Shown one piece after another: positions 19,509-27,975 of a stretch of 64,000 nt of DNA (position 1 is the first letter of the stretch; every line of letters begins with the position of its first letter). Position numbers and translations under genes: made by a program. The DNA lies in assembly GCA_963743425.1 (NCBI GenBank), contig CAVUPU010000003.1, positions 310,001 to 374,000 on the forward strand, given 5' to 3'. The DNA comes from JAJVID01 sp963743425. GTDB lineage: Bacteria; Acidobacteriota; Blastocatellia; RBC074. The notes under the pieces are model-generated. The model ran no database searches and was not told the DNA's origin. It saw only the letters and a list, made by a program, of their open reading frames with translations.

Positions 19509-21600
19509 CACAAGCAACCAGAGACCGGTTCACACCAACCCGACTAACCCGCGCCGCCGCGCCCGCGCGCCTTACAACTTCGTGCCGCTGCCGGCCAACA
19601 TCGTCACGACTGATATGCCGCCATCGCAGGATCGTTACCACGATGATCTGCACACCGGCTGGTTCGATTGCGAGATGGAGACTTGCTCGCCGCTCTATGT
19701 GCGCGGGATGTTGACGCTCGACCAGTTCGATAAAGCCGACAAGAAGGCCAAAGAACTGAGCGCCGAAGAGAAACTCGAACGCGCAGCGTTTTACTCGTAC
19801 AAGCAAAAAGACGGGCAGCCAGCGCCGGTCATTCCTGGAAGTTCACTGCGCGGGATGCTGCGCTCGTTGGTCGAGATTGTTGGCTATGGCAAGATGAAGT
19901 GGGTGAACAATTCGCCTTCGATCACCTTTCGCGCCGTCGCCGCGCCGCGCGAAGACCCACTCTCAGAGCCATATCGCCAAATCATTGGTCAGTTCAGCCG
20001 TGAAGTCCGCGCCGGTTACCTGAAAAAGACGGACAAGGGCGAATGGTTCATCCAGCCCGCCCTGACTCCGAAAGATAAGGGCTGGCCTGATCAGAGCGCT
20101 TTCCTCAAGGTCAAAGAGAAACAAATTCCAACTGATGCAATTTCCGACTTTTATTATTTTGACGATCCCGAATACCTTCCTGATTACTTTTACGTCAGCT
20201 TCGACACAACTGAACGCAGGAATCGTTTTGGACGGTATACTGAGGTTACACGGATCGGCGATGAAGAACTCGGTTATAAGCACGAGGGCGTTTTGGTCTG
20301 TTCTGGCAATATGCTAGAAACCAATCAGAAAGGACTGAAATCCCCGCGCCGCAATCACGCACTGGTTCTACCGGAGAAACCCAACGCCAAACCTCTCAGG
20401 CTCCCCGATCAATTGAAAGACGCTTACCTTAACAGCCTGACGCCATTTCAACAGGAAGATTTATGGGGCAAAGAGAGCGGTTGGCCTGCCGGTGTGTTGG
20501 AGAACGGCGCGCCGGTTTTCTACGTCATAGATAAGAAATCCGGTGAAGTACTTTGGTTCGGGCACACGCCCAACTTCCGCGTGCCAGCGCAAATCGTGCC
20601 GGGCAAAGTGACAACGCCCGCTGACTTAATTCCTGAACACTTACGCGACGCATCCGAACCCGATTTAGCTGAGGCGATATTCGGCTGGATCGAAAAGAAG
20701 GAAACAAAGAAAGACCAATGCGCAGGCCGCGTTTTCGTCACTGACGCCAACCTCATCGAAGCTAAGGATAACCCCTGGTACTCCGAAAAGCCGATTACGC
20801 CGGCTACGCTCGGTAGTCCGAAGGTCACGACTTTTCAGCACTACTTGGCGCAGGATGCAGCCAAGGGCCACAACCCCGACAATCGCCAATCGCTGGCCCA
20901 CTACATCCATTCCACAGAGCAGACGGAATTGCGGGGCCACAAACTCTATTGGCACAAAGGCGCAGCCCCGCCTATAAGCAACACCGCTAACGTAAGCGAA
21001 TCGCAGTTGACCCGCATCAAACCTGTTCGGCAGGGAGTGAAATTCAGTTTCCGCGTTCATTTCGAGAATCTCAAGCCGGAAGAATTAGGCGCGCTGGCCT
21101 GGGCTTTGACGTTACCTGGCGAGGATGGCCAGACCTACCGCCATAAACTGGGCATGGGCAAACCTCTAGGCATGGGCGCAGTGGCGATCACAGCCCGGCT
21201 ATTTGTCGCCGATCGCAAACAACGTTACCAATCGCTGTTTGGTAACAACCGATTGAATCAAGCCGAGAAGGAAGAGGCAACGAAGCCCTACGTCGAAAAG
21301 TTCGAGCAGTTCGTTCTATCGCGGATCGCCACCTCGCCACAGCAGGCGAGGCTGGCTGATGTTGAACGTATTCGGATGTTGCTGACGATGTTGCAGTGGC
21401 GCGAGGGTGACAGCAATTGGCTGGATCAAACACGTTACCTGGAGATCGAACGACCGGATTCACGATCAAAAGATGTCAAGATCAACGAATACGATGTCAA
21501 GATCAACGAATACAAAGAACGCCCGATTTTGCCTGATCCTTTGGTGGTCGTTGAAAGCGTTAGGAGCACGCCCGTAAAACCGCCAGACGGGAGCGAGTAA
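19498..21600 (+). CDS. Large RAMP protein, TIGR03986 type (Cas7 with insertion)
   Basis: 700 residues. RAMP elements are spread over the chain: HTGWFDCEMETCSPLYVRGM (about 51-70), IPGSSLRGMLRSLVEIVGYG (about 111-131), a long central insertion, then FSFRVHFENLKPEELGALAW and HKLGMGKPLGMGAVAITA (about 513-562), the second a glycine-rich RAMP loop. This layout fits the TIGR03986 family, the insertion-bearing Cas7 of III-D complexes. Near the C-terminus a 21-bp unit is repeated exactly in tandem (DVKINEY twice, 21473-21514). It is the seventh consecutive overlapping or abutting gene in the operon. Confidence 0.83.
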   Translation: MASNTSNQRPVHTNPTNPRRRARAPYNFVPLPANIVTTDMPPSQDRYHDDLHTGWFDCEMETCSPLYVRGMLTLDQFDKADKKAKELSAEEKLERAAFYSYKQKDGQPAPVIPGSSLRGMLRSLVEIVGYGKMKWVNNSPSITFRAVAAPREDPLSEPYRQIIGQFSREVRAGYLKKTDKGEWFIQPALTPKDKGWPDQSAFLKVKEKQIPTDAISDFYYFDDPEYLPDYFYVSFDTTERRNRFGRYTEVTRIGDEELGYKHEGVLVCSGNMLETNQKGLKSPRRNHALVLPEKPNAKPLRLPDQLKDAYLNSLTPFQQEDLWGKESGWPAGVLENGAPVFYVIDKKSGEVLWFGHTPNFRVPAQIVPGKVTTPADLIPEHLRDASEPDLAEAIFGWIEKKETKKDQCAGRVFVTDANLIEAKDNPWYSEKPITPATLGSPKVTTFQHYLAQDAAKGHNPDNRQSLAHYIHSTEQTELRGHKLYWHKGAAPPISNTANVSESQLTRIKPVRQGVKFSFRVHFENLKPEELGALAWALTLPGEDGQTYRHKLGMGKPLGMGAVAITARLFVADRKQRYQSLFGNNRLNQAEKEEATKPYVEKFEQFVLSRIATSPQQARLADVERIRMLLTMLQWREGDSNWLDQTRYLEIERPDSRSKDVKINEYDVKINEYKERPILPDPLVVVESVRSTPVKPPDGSE

Positions 21601-21670
21601 ACCGGTTGAGGGACAGAAAGCACGAATTGGAAAACTTGGCCAAGGCTTGGAGGACGCAATCAGCCTGAAG

Positions 21671-22052
21671 ATGGTTCTCGTAAACTTTTCACATCCGCTT
21701 ACTGTGCCACAATTCGTCGCCATCTCCCAAATCACTGGCGCACAAATTGAGCGTATGATCGAGGTCAAAACGCATTTCAACGAAGTTGCAACCTTACACG
21801 GAACAAGCGCGCGCGTTGGTTGAAGCCGTCGGCTTGACCTCTGAGCAATGGCAGCAGGAGCGGTTGCTCATCAATCCGCCGAGTTTAAGCGCGATTGCGG
21901 TTCTGGTGTTGGCGGAGTTGCATGGGCGGATGGGCTATTTCCCGTCCATCATTCGCTTGCGCCCTGTTCCGGGAAGCATGCCGCCGCAATTCGAGGTCGC
22001 TGAAATACTGAATCTACACTCGGTCAGAGAAAAGGCCAGATTGGAGCGATGA
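21671..22052 (+). pseudogene. csx15: Csx15, split by a single-base frameshift
   Basis: Two frames together rebuild one Csx15 protein of about 126 residues. The first, from the ATG at 21671, reads MVLVNFSHPLTVPQFVAISQ and runs to a stop at 21821-21823. The second, open from about 21786 to 22052, reads QPYTEQARALVEAVGLTSEQ then LHGRMGYFPSIIRLRPVPGS and FEVAEILNLHSVREKARL. The family joins these parts without a break. Dropping one base near 21785 restores the frame. Csx15 is a CARF-related protein of type III loci, possibly a ring nuclease. The 3' end overlaps the next gene by ATGA. It could be decay, programmed shifting or an assembly error. Confidence 0.75.
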
Positions 22053-23224
22053 GCGAGTATCGCCACATCCTGCTTTGCGTCGCCGGACTGACGCCTCAGA
22101 TCATCACCGAGGTCCTCTACGCATTGACGCAACAGCGCGGCGAGCGCGTGGACGAAATTCGCGTCATCACCACCTTGTTGGGGCAGGACAAATTGCTCAA
22201 GGGGCTGCTCGATCCGCAGCAGGGCAAGTTCTTCGCCTTCTGTCTGGATTACGGAATTGATCCGGCGAGCATCCGATTCGATCACACCTCGATTACAGCC
22301 GTGCAGACGCCGGATGGGCGGACGCTCGACGACATTCGGTTGAAGGCCGAGAACGAGCGGACGGCGGATCGCATCTGCGAAATCGTGCGCGAGTTGGCGA
22401 AACTGGAAAACGCGCGCATTCACGCCTCGGCGGCGGGCGGGCGCAAGACGATGGGCATCTTTCTGGCCAGCGCGATGCAGTTGTTTGGCCGGCGTCAAGA
22501 CGCGCTCTCGCACGTGCTGGTTAATGAGCCGTTCGAAAATCACCCCGATTTCTACTACATCCCGCCGCAGAGCGCGACGCTCGAATTGAAAGACCGGCAG
22601 GGTAACGTCATTGGTCATGCTTCCACCGCCGACGCCCGCATCGAGCTGGCTGATATTCCGTTCGTCCGTTTGCGCGGCGTGCTGCGAGGATGGCTCGACG
22701 AACTGCCGAGCAGTTACGGCGAGATCGTGCAAAAGACGCAAGAGGAATTGGATGTTCAGGACGCCGCCCAGGAATTGCGGCTGGCTTGCGATAAAAAGAC
22801 AGTGACTCTGCTCAACCGGAAAGCCAAATTGACCGAAATGCAGTTCTTCTTCTACCTGTTGTTTGCGCGCGCCTGCAAACTGGGGCGGGGCGAGGAAGGA
22901 TTCCTCAGCCTGGCGGAGATCGCATATGAAGACCTGGACGGAACGTTCCGCCTCATCAGCAAGACTCGCGGACAAAAGCAGGAGCGCGGGATCGAGAGTT
23001 GGGAGGATTTGCCGCGCTTTGGCTTTCTGCAGGGCCTGATCAGAGATATTGTGCAGCAAGACCTGGAAAGCCTGCAAAATACCGTCATTGGGATTGTCGC
23101 CAAGATCAAGCAACAGATGGAAGCGGCAAAACTGCCTGAACGCTGCTGGATCACCACCAAAGGCCAGCGCGGCGATTTACGTTACGGCTTGCGCATCTCG
23201 CCGGAACGCATCCACTGGTCGTAA
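22049..23224 (+). CDS. CARF protein of the Cas_NE0113 (TIGR02584) family
   Basis: 391 residues. The N-terminal CARF domain (about 1-205) opens HILLCVAGLTPQIITEVLYAL and has ASAAGGRKTMGIFLASAMQL and LSHVLVNEPFENHPDFYYIP, as in the NE0113 family. The C-terminal region (about 255-391) holds a helical, possibly winged-helix domain: LTEMQFFFYLLFARACKLG and a strand pair ending RGDLRYGLRISPERIHW. I see no R-x4-6-H HEPN motif and no nuclease motif, so it could be a cyclic-oligoadenylate-degrading ring nuclease or a ligand-controlled regulator. It is the last gene of the operon. Confidence 0.8.
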   Translation: MSEYRHILLCVAGLTPQIITEVLYALTQQRGERVDEIRVITTLLGQDKLLKGLLDPQQGKFFAFCLDYGIDPASIRFDHTSITAVQTPDGRTLDDIRLKAENERTADRICEIVRELAKLENARIHASAAGGRKTMGIFLASAMQLFGRRQDALSHVLVNEPFENHPDFYYIPPQSATLELKDRQGNVIGHASTADARIELADIPFVRLRGVLRGWLDELPSSYGEIVQKTQEELDVQDAAQELRLACDKKTVTLLNRKAKLTEMQFFFYLLFARACKLGRGEEGFLSLAEIAYEDLDGTFRLISKTRGQKQERGIESWEDLPRFGFLQGLIRDIVQQDLESLQNTVIGIVAKIKQQMEAAKLPERCWITTKGQRGDLRYGLRISPERIHWS

Positions 23225-23423
23225 TTCCTGTTCACATTCCTTCCCGCTTTCTCTCCGGCAAGCTTATCAGCAACCTTGCCAAACAACCTTTAGCTCCTCT
23301 CTTGCGGATAATCCATTTTGTCGAATGCGCAATGCTGCGGCAGCCGGGCACAGGCTCGGCTCGTGGAGGCCTGTCTTTTTCGAAGAGGGCCTGGCAGATA
23401 GGGATGTTTGTGAACGGGGCGCC

Positions 23424-23810
23424 ATGATGCAGTCAAGAATTTCATTCAAACGCAAGCGGGGCGGTCAGCCCAGCAATCGAAACGCCGCGGGCAATCCCGG
23501 CAACCGAAGCGCCCGCGGCAAGCTCGGCAATCGGGGCGGGGGCGCGCCGGTCGGCAATCAGAATGCGCGCAAGAGGCCGAAGAGTCCGCTTGAATTTCTT
23601 CAGCGCGAATACGCCCGTTTCCCAGAAGCGGTCGAATGGCTGCGACTGCACGCCGTTGAAATCAGCCAGGCCGATTTTACGGATGACGATCAGCGCGACG
23701 CGGCTACTTATGCGGCTTATCGCGGGTTGACGCCGGAGGCTCTTGCGGCGCAGGGGCGCGAGTATGAGATGGGGCTTTATACGTTGATGGAGGAGCTGGG
23801 CGATGAGTGA
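23424..23810 (+). CDS. Hypothetical protein with N-terminal GNxNA repeats
   Basis: 128 residues from the ATG at 23424 (another at 23427). The first 50 residues are basic and built of short Gly-Asn motifs: GQPSNRNAAGNPGNRSARGK and GGGAPVGNQNARKR. This style opens many phage small-terminase-like and DUF5681-type proteins. The C-terminal part is an acidic helical domain (FLQREYARFPEAVEWLRLHA). It stands apart from the cas operon by 200 bp. A mobile-element origin is a guess. Confidence 0.5.
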   Translation: MMQSRISFKRKRGGQPSNRNAAGNPGNRSARGKLGNRGGGAPVGNQNARKRPKSPLEFLQREYARFPEAVEWLRLHAVEISQADFTDDDQRDAATYAAYRGLTPEALAAQGREYEMGLYTLMEELGDE

Positions 23811-23962
23811 GCGTTACGGATTTTGTCAGGTCGTCTGCGAGTCCGCTGCGTCGCTACCTGACGCGCGCCGCCGCCGCGCTGTACGTATTCCGCAATAACA
23901 GGGCGGCGCTCGCCAAGGCGGCTGCGCCCTCAGTTGCGGATTGGGGATCTGACTTGGGCAAG

Positions 23963-23997
23963 CGATAAGGCGATCCTCGATCCTCGATCTTCAATGC
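23963..23997. repeat. Half copy of the GAGGATCGA-family repeat
   Basis: GCGATAAGGCGATCCTCGAT followed by further CCTCGAT and TTCAATGC matches the right half of the element at 6508-6584. It overlaps the 3' end of the GspG-like gene. Confidence 0.55.
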
Positions 23998-24635
23998 CTT
24001 GGCCCGGGCGTTCCCGAGTGGACTTGCAGAAAAGCGCGCCCAGCCGCTTCTCCCTCCGGCCCATAGCTGGACAGGATATAACCCGCCCCGTCATTGAAGA
24101 CCTGATAGACGTACTCAGCGCCCCAGGGATCCACCGAGTAATCGCCTTCGATGTATGGGCCGCGCCAGCCGGCGAGTGTGGAGGGTTGTCTGACGAGCGC
24201 GGCGAGGCCTTCTTTTACAGTGGGGTAGCGGCTGAAATCGGCATAGAAAGTTTCGAGGGCTTTGGCGTAAAGATCAAGCTCGCGCCGCGCCATAGACTCG
24301 CGTCGCTGCGATTGCGCCTGCGCCTGTTTGCGCTCGCGGGCGCGCCAAAGCGTAACGGCCACGACGGCCAGGATGACGCAGCTTATCATCGCCGCAATGA
24401 ACGCTCGCCGGTTTCGGCGCTCGCGCTTCAGCCGCGCTTCGCGAAGCTCCGGGACGAAGACCAATGTTTTGTCCGGACGATGAGTCGAAGGGGTCTGGCG
24501 CATCAGCTCGGTCAATCGGTCTTCAGGCGCCACGCGCGCGCCGGGAACCTGCGCAAGACAAGCCACGCAGTAGCGTCGCCCCGACAGTAGCGTCGCTCCA
24601 CACTGCCCACACCGTTCTCTGGTACTTTCAGCCAT
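23991..24635 (-). CDS. Zinc-ribbon membrane protein with C-terminal GspG (type II secretion pseudopilin) domain
   Basis: 214 residues. Residues 9-26 form a zinc ribbon (CGQC and CVAC). A single membrane segment follows at about 79-97 (FIAAMISCVILAVVAVTLW). The C-terminal domain (about 115-205) matches the soluble part of GspG: ALETFYADFSRYPTVKEGL, GPYIEGDYSVDPWGAEYVYQ and LSSYGPEG, the calcium-site region of pseudopilins. It lacks the prepilin cleavage site and N-terminal pilin helix, so it is not a normal pseudopilin. No other secretion gene is close. Confidence 0.75.
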   Translation of the reverse strand: MAESTRERCGQCGATLLSGRRYCVACLAQVPGARVAPEDRLTELMRQTPSTHRPDKTLVFVPELREARLKRERRNRRAFIAAMISCVILAVVAVTLWRARERKQAQAQSQRRESMARRELDLYAKALETFYADFSRYPTVKEGLAALVRQPSTLAGWRGPYIEGDYSVDPWGAEYVYQVFNDGAGYILSSYGPEGEAAGRAFLQVHSGTPGPRH

Positions 24636-24849
24636 GAAGCGCCTTCACTCCCCTATCTTCACATCACATTGTCTTGAAATATCTCTCGAACGAGCTGGCG
24701 AAATAATAAGCTCTTTGAAATGGAATTGCGACTTGCGGCGGCATACGTCTTGCGTTTATGCAGGGCTCAAATGTCTAAACTGGGTATGGGTGATGGAACC
24801 TCGCACGCTGGAAGCGATGCGTACCCAGGGATTTTCCGAAAGGTTTGAT

Positions 24850-25545
24850 CTACTCCAGGAATCGCGTGAAGCGAAGGTAGAACGCGTTATTGCCAGAGCG
24901 CAGGTCCTTTCCGTATGAGAAGACGATTCCCACTCCGAGCGCCTGGATTTTGGCTTGCCCCCCCAAATCCCAGAGCCATGTCTGCGATCCCAGCCCTGCG
25001 GAAGAATCGGTGATCTTGCCGCTGTCCAGGAAAGGGCCTAGCTTGAGGCTCATCAACCCATTGTTGTAGACGTTCTTGTCAAATTCCCAGTTGGAGAGGA
25101 GATAGTCGCGTCCGAGAGGGGCGCTGCCTTTGCGTCCGTCGCGGGTTCCAATGTGCGCCCTCATCCAGAGGTCGTTGTCGCGCTCGACGCCGAGAATGAA
25201 GAGTTCGTCGAAGGGAGTCTCCCCGAAGGTTTGACCGGCGCTGATCTTTCCGCGCATCTCGAAATCGTCGCCGCTCGCTTGCGGGAACCATTGCGCCTCG
25301 ATCGAACCCTGGAGCTTGGCGAAGACGCGCGACGGTTGCGCCCAGATGCGGCCAAATTGGGTCGAGGCGCCGGTGTCAACGGTGAATCTACGCTCCGGCG
25401 CATCCAGCAGTTTGTAATTGAGTTGTCCCAGATGCTTGAGCTGGAACCCCCGCGCCAGCAGGCCCGGCGTCAAAACGCCGCCGGCGTTGAACGTCACGGA
25501 AGTCGCGGTGAGAGAACTCGAAGCCGGTCGAACCAATCCCAACGA
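24850..25545 (-). pseudogene. C-terminal part of a TPR/Omp85-like outer-membrane protein (frameshifted)
   Basis: This continues the protein encoded at 25494-26558 in another frame. It encodes a beta-barrel: TFNAGGVLTPGLLARGFQLK, repeated amphipathic strands, and FDELFILGVERDNDLWMRAH, ending GNNAFYLRFTRFLE with the expected C-terminal aromatic strand. This resembles the surface-antigen barrel of Omp85/BamA proteins. Two shifts close together separate it from the N-terminal part: reading the third frame briefly gives TGFEFSHRDFRDV, a plausible barrel strand, between WDW and TFNAGG. The gene is therefore broken or misassembled here. Confidence 0.6.
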
Positions 25546-26558
25546 CCATTCACAAACGAGGTCGCCGACGCGGCGAAGGCCTGCTTGCGCAGGTTCAGGC
25601 TGCCCAGCGGCGGCGCCGGATCGGCGAAGGAGCGGCGCACGTCCCAGTTTTCGTCGCGCAAGTCCAGATCGAGATGGAATCGCCTCTTCGGGTCTCCTAA
25701 GAGAGGGCCGGAGAGATTGGTCCGGAGGCGTCGCTTCTCGGCGTCCCACCGGATGAGCGACTCTGAATTGATGGCGCGACGGCGGATATTGAAGAACTCC
25801 GGATGGATGGTCTGGTACGGGAGGCCGCGAAAGAGCGCAAGCAGCCGTCCCCATTTGGAGTCGTCGTTTCGCTCGCGCGCGCGAAAGACCACGTCGAACT
25901 TCCCGTCCGGGCGCGCTTCGAGATCGAACCGGTAACCGGAGAAGATGTTCAGACCTCTCACCCGCGCTTTCGTGGTTTGCAGCTCGCGAAGGTCGAGCGC
26001 CGTGGCGGGAGCGATGGTGAAGGCGCGATCCAGCAGCGCCGGCGCTACGCGTGGCGCCGGCTCGATCCGCACCTCTTCGATATCCGGCTTGGAAATTCGA
26101 TTCCAGTATTTCAGCGCCGCTTCGATGTTGCCCTGAAGGAAATAGACGCTGGCCAGGAAATCCTTTGCGTACGTGTCCGCCGGGTCGAGCCGCAGCGCCC
26201 GTCGCAGATGGACTGCCGCCTCCGCATAGTTCTTCCGCCTGAAGCAGACGCCGGCTAATTCAAGAGAAAATCGTTTGTCGCCGGGTTGTTGGCTAAGCCC
26301 GTTCTGAAAGGCTCTCCCGGCTTCGTCCCAGCGCCTCAGTCGGGCCAGCGCTGTTCCGTAGTAATAGTTGATGTCGGCGGAGCGTTCGGCTTCAACCTCC
26401 GCAATCCGAACGATCTCCTCCCAACGCTCTTCCGCGAAGAGTTGTTTGATCTCGGCGCCGTGATCGGAGAGAGCAGGCTGCGCGCGGAGGGGAAACGCGG
26501 AAAAGGCGAGGATAAGAAATATGATTACCGCTGGCGCCCTGTTCAGAAAATCAACCAC
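25494..26558 (-). pseudogene. N-terminal part of the secreted TPR/Omp85-like protein (frameshifted)
   Basis: A GTG at 26558 gives a signal peptide (VDFLNRAPAVIIFLILAFSA). The frame is open further upstream but only through a palindrome (26547-26629). TPR repeats lie at about 35-160: YYYGTALARLRRWDEAGRAF, then FSLELAGVCFRRKNYAEAAV and YAKDFLASVYFLQGNIEAAL. The next stretch (NIFSGYRFDLEARPDGKFDV, and RRRFHLDLDLRDENWDVRRS in form) is barrel-like. The frame stops at 25494 just after GRWDWFDR. Downstream of a C39 peptidase and a PA2779-like gene, it probably belongs to that cluster. Confidence 0.62.
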
Positions 26559-26629
26559 GAAGAAACGAAGAACACGAAGGTTTTTTTCTGATCGTTCTTC
26601 GTGTTCTTCGTTTCTTCGTGGTTGATTTT
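26547..26629. repeat. Perfect-type inverted repeat of CGAAGAACACGAAG units
   Basis: The left arm ATCAACCACGAAGAAACGAA and its complement TTCGTTTCTTCGTGGTTGAT flank a T-rich centre. The arms are about 35 bp. It lies between the C39 peptidase gene and the TPR gene on the minus strand and would form a strong hairpin in the transcript. Confidence 0.75.
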
Positions 26630-26635
26630 CATTTT

Positions 26636-27193
26636 TCATTTGGCGTCGGGTTGAGGCAAAGCCAGCAATGTCCATTTGTTGGCGCCGTTCCATTGTTTTT
26701 CAAAATCGGCCCGGTCCTGCTTGAGCAGCTTGCGCCGCGCAGGGTCGTTCAACAAAACAAGCCCTGCCTGTGGGTCCACTCCGGCCACGACCACATAATG
26801 CAGAGGAGCGCCGGCTTCTGACGGCTTGAGGGCGACGATCAGAGGCCGCCCTTTCCGCAGATGATTTAGCATGTCGTCCCACTCGCCGCGAAACGCGAAC
26901 GTATTGAATCCGCGCTGCTTGAAATAACTCTCCATCGCCGAGGCGTAGACGCCGCGAGCGCCTGGCGCATACAAGGCGCGATGGATCTCAGCCGCATCGG
27001 CGCTCTCACTGTCTGAGCGGCCTTGCCGTTTGAACCAATATTGCATCACCATCGCGATGGTAGCCGCCCCACAACCATCCTTCTCCTGCTTCACGAAAGG
27101 AACGTCCAGCCATACGCCTGAGTCTTCTGCGGCCGGCATGACCCCGCAGAGACAAAAAGACAGGACTGCCAGAGTGGCGAGGCGGTAAAACAT
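26636..27193 (-). CDS. C39-like secreted cysteine peptidase (PA2778 type)
   Basis: 185 residues with a signal peptide (FYRLATLAVLSFCLCGVMPA). Papain-like C39 core: VPFVKQEKDGCGAATIAMVM with catalytic C41, LHYVVVAGVD with H132 and LLNDPARRK with D150. Homologues named PA2778 family sit beside PA2779 genes, as here, and often carry TPR repeats; in this genome the TPR part is encoded by the next gene. It starts one base after the stop of the PA2779-like gene. Its substrate is unknown. Confidence 0.85.
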   Translation of the reverse strand: MFYRLATLAVLSFCLCGVMPAAEDSGVWLDVPFVKQEKDGCGAATIAMVMQYWFKRQGRSDSESADAAEIHRALYAPGARGVYASAMESYFKQRGFNTFAFRGEWDDMLNHLRKGRPLIVALKPSEAGAPLHYVVVAGVDPQAGLVLLNDPARRKLLKQDRADFEKQWNGANKWTLLALPQPDAK

Positions 27194-27194
27194 A

Positions 27195-27593
27195 TCAGTT
27201 CACTGCGACAATGATCAGGACGAGAGCCGCGATGCCCAGGATGATGATCAACAGGTCTCTGTCGCTTATCCTGCCGGCGGCGAAGTCCTGATCGATTTTG
27301 TCCGCGCGGGCCGCCAATCGAGCCAGCTCTTCGTCGCTCAACGTCAACACCGCCGTGTCGACCTTCTCCGGGCTTATTTGAGCCGCTTCCATAGCTTTCC
27401 GCGTCTCGTCCGACGAGAAGAGACGCCTGGTTTTTTCCAGATTCTTCTGTCGCGTCTGGGCGGCGGTTACCAATTCTTTGTGGATGTCAGCCTGGCTTAC
27501 GACATGTGTCTGAGCCAGGATGCTTGTGGCGCAAAGAGTGAGCAGGAAACAAGCAGCAAGCAATCGAATGGATTGCCACACATTAAAACGCAT
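27195..27593 (-). CDS. PA2779-family small membrane protein
   Basis: 132 residues from the ATG at 27593, supported by a CTGGAGG nine bases upstream; the frame extends upstream without support. The N-terminal hydrophobic segment is SIRLLAACFLLTLCATSILA. The family core is SQADIHKELVTAAQTRQKNL, then VLTLSDEELARLAARADKID, and a C-terminal membrane helix LLIIILGIAALVLIIVAVN. The PA2779 family always accompanies C39-like peptidases and is probably exported and membrane bound. Function is unproven. Confidence 0.85.
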   Translation of the reverse strand: MRFNVWQSIRLLAACFLLTLCATSILAQTHVVSQADIHKELVTAAQTRQKNLEKTRRLFSSDETRKAMEAAQISPEKVDTAVLTLSDEELARLAARADKIDQDFAAGRISDRDLLIIILGIAALVLIIVAVN

Positions 27594-27975
27594 GGTTTGT
27601 AACCTCCAGGGGGAGTGGATCAGGGTGGGACACGAAAAGACAAGGGCAACGACGCTAAAAATACAAGATACACTCATTTGACGCAAGCGCCCATTGGCGC
27701 CGCCTCGGATCGAACCGATACTTCTTCCGAGTGTCGTAAATATCCCTACCAAAAAAATCCGCGACATATTTCGGCTTTTTTTCGGACTAATAGTTGGAAG
27801 CACATTTGCCTGGCTGCTCATCGGAGGAGGATTCGAGCAGGGTCAGAAACCTCGTTCTGCCTACTCTTTCCAAAAAAGTCTCACAATCATAGCTGTAACG
27901 TGATTGGATAGTACATCTTCGCTTACCGACGGCCGCGTCAGTCTGTTTTCTGCCGGTAATCTGGAGGAACCCATT
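27594..27975. other. Divergent intergenic region between the PA2779 gene and the RHS gene
   Basis: No gene is supported. It is AT-richer than the surroundings and should hold the two divergent promoters. I could not pick convincing -35/-10 pairs. The RHS gene has GGAGGAA at 27963-27969. Confidence 0.4.

Noticed and set aside
24634..24918. 94-codon plus-strand frame
   Set aside because: No domain or ribosome-binding site, and it overlaps the end of the Omp85-like gene.
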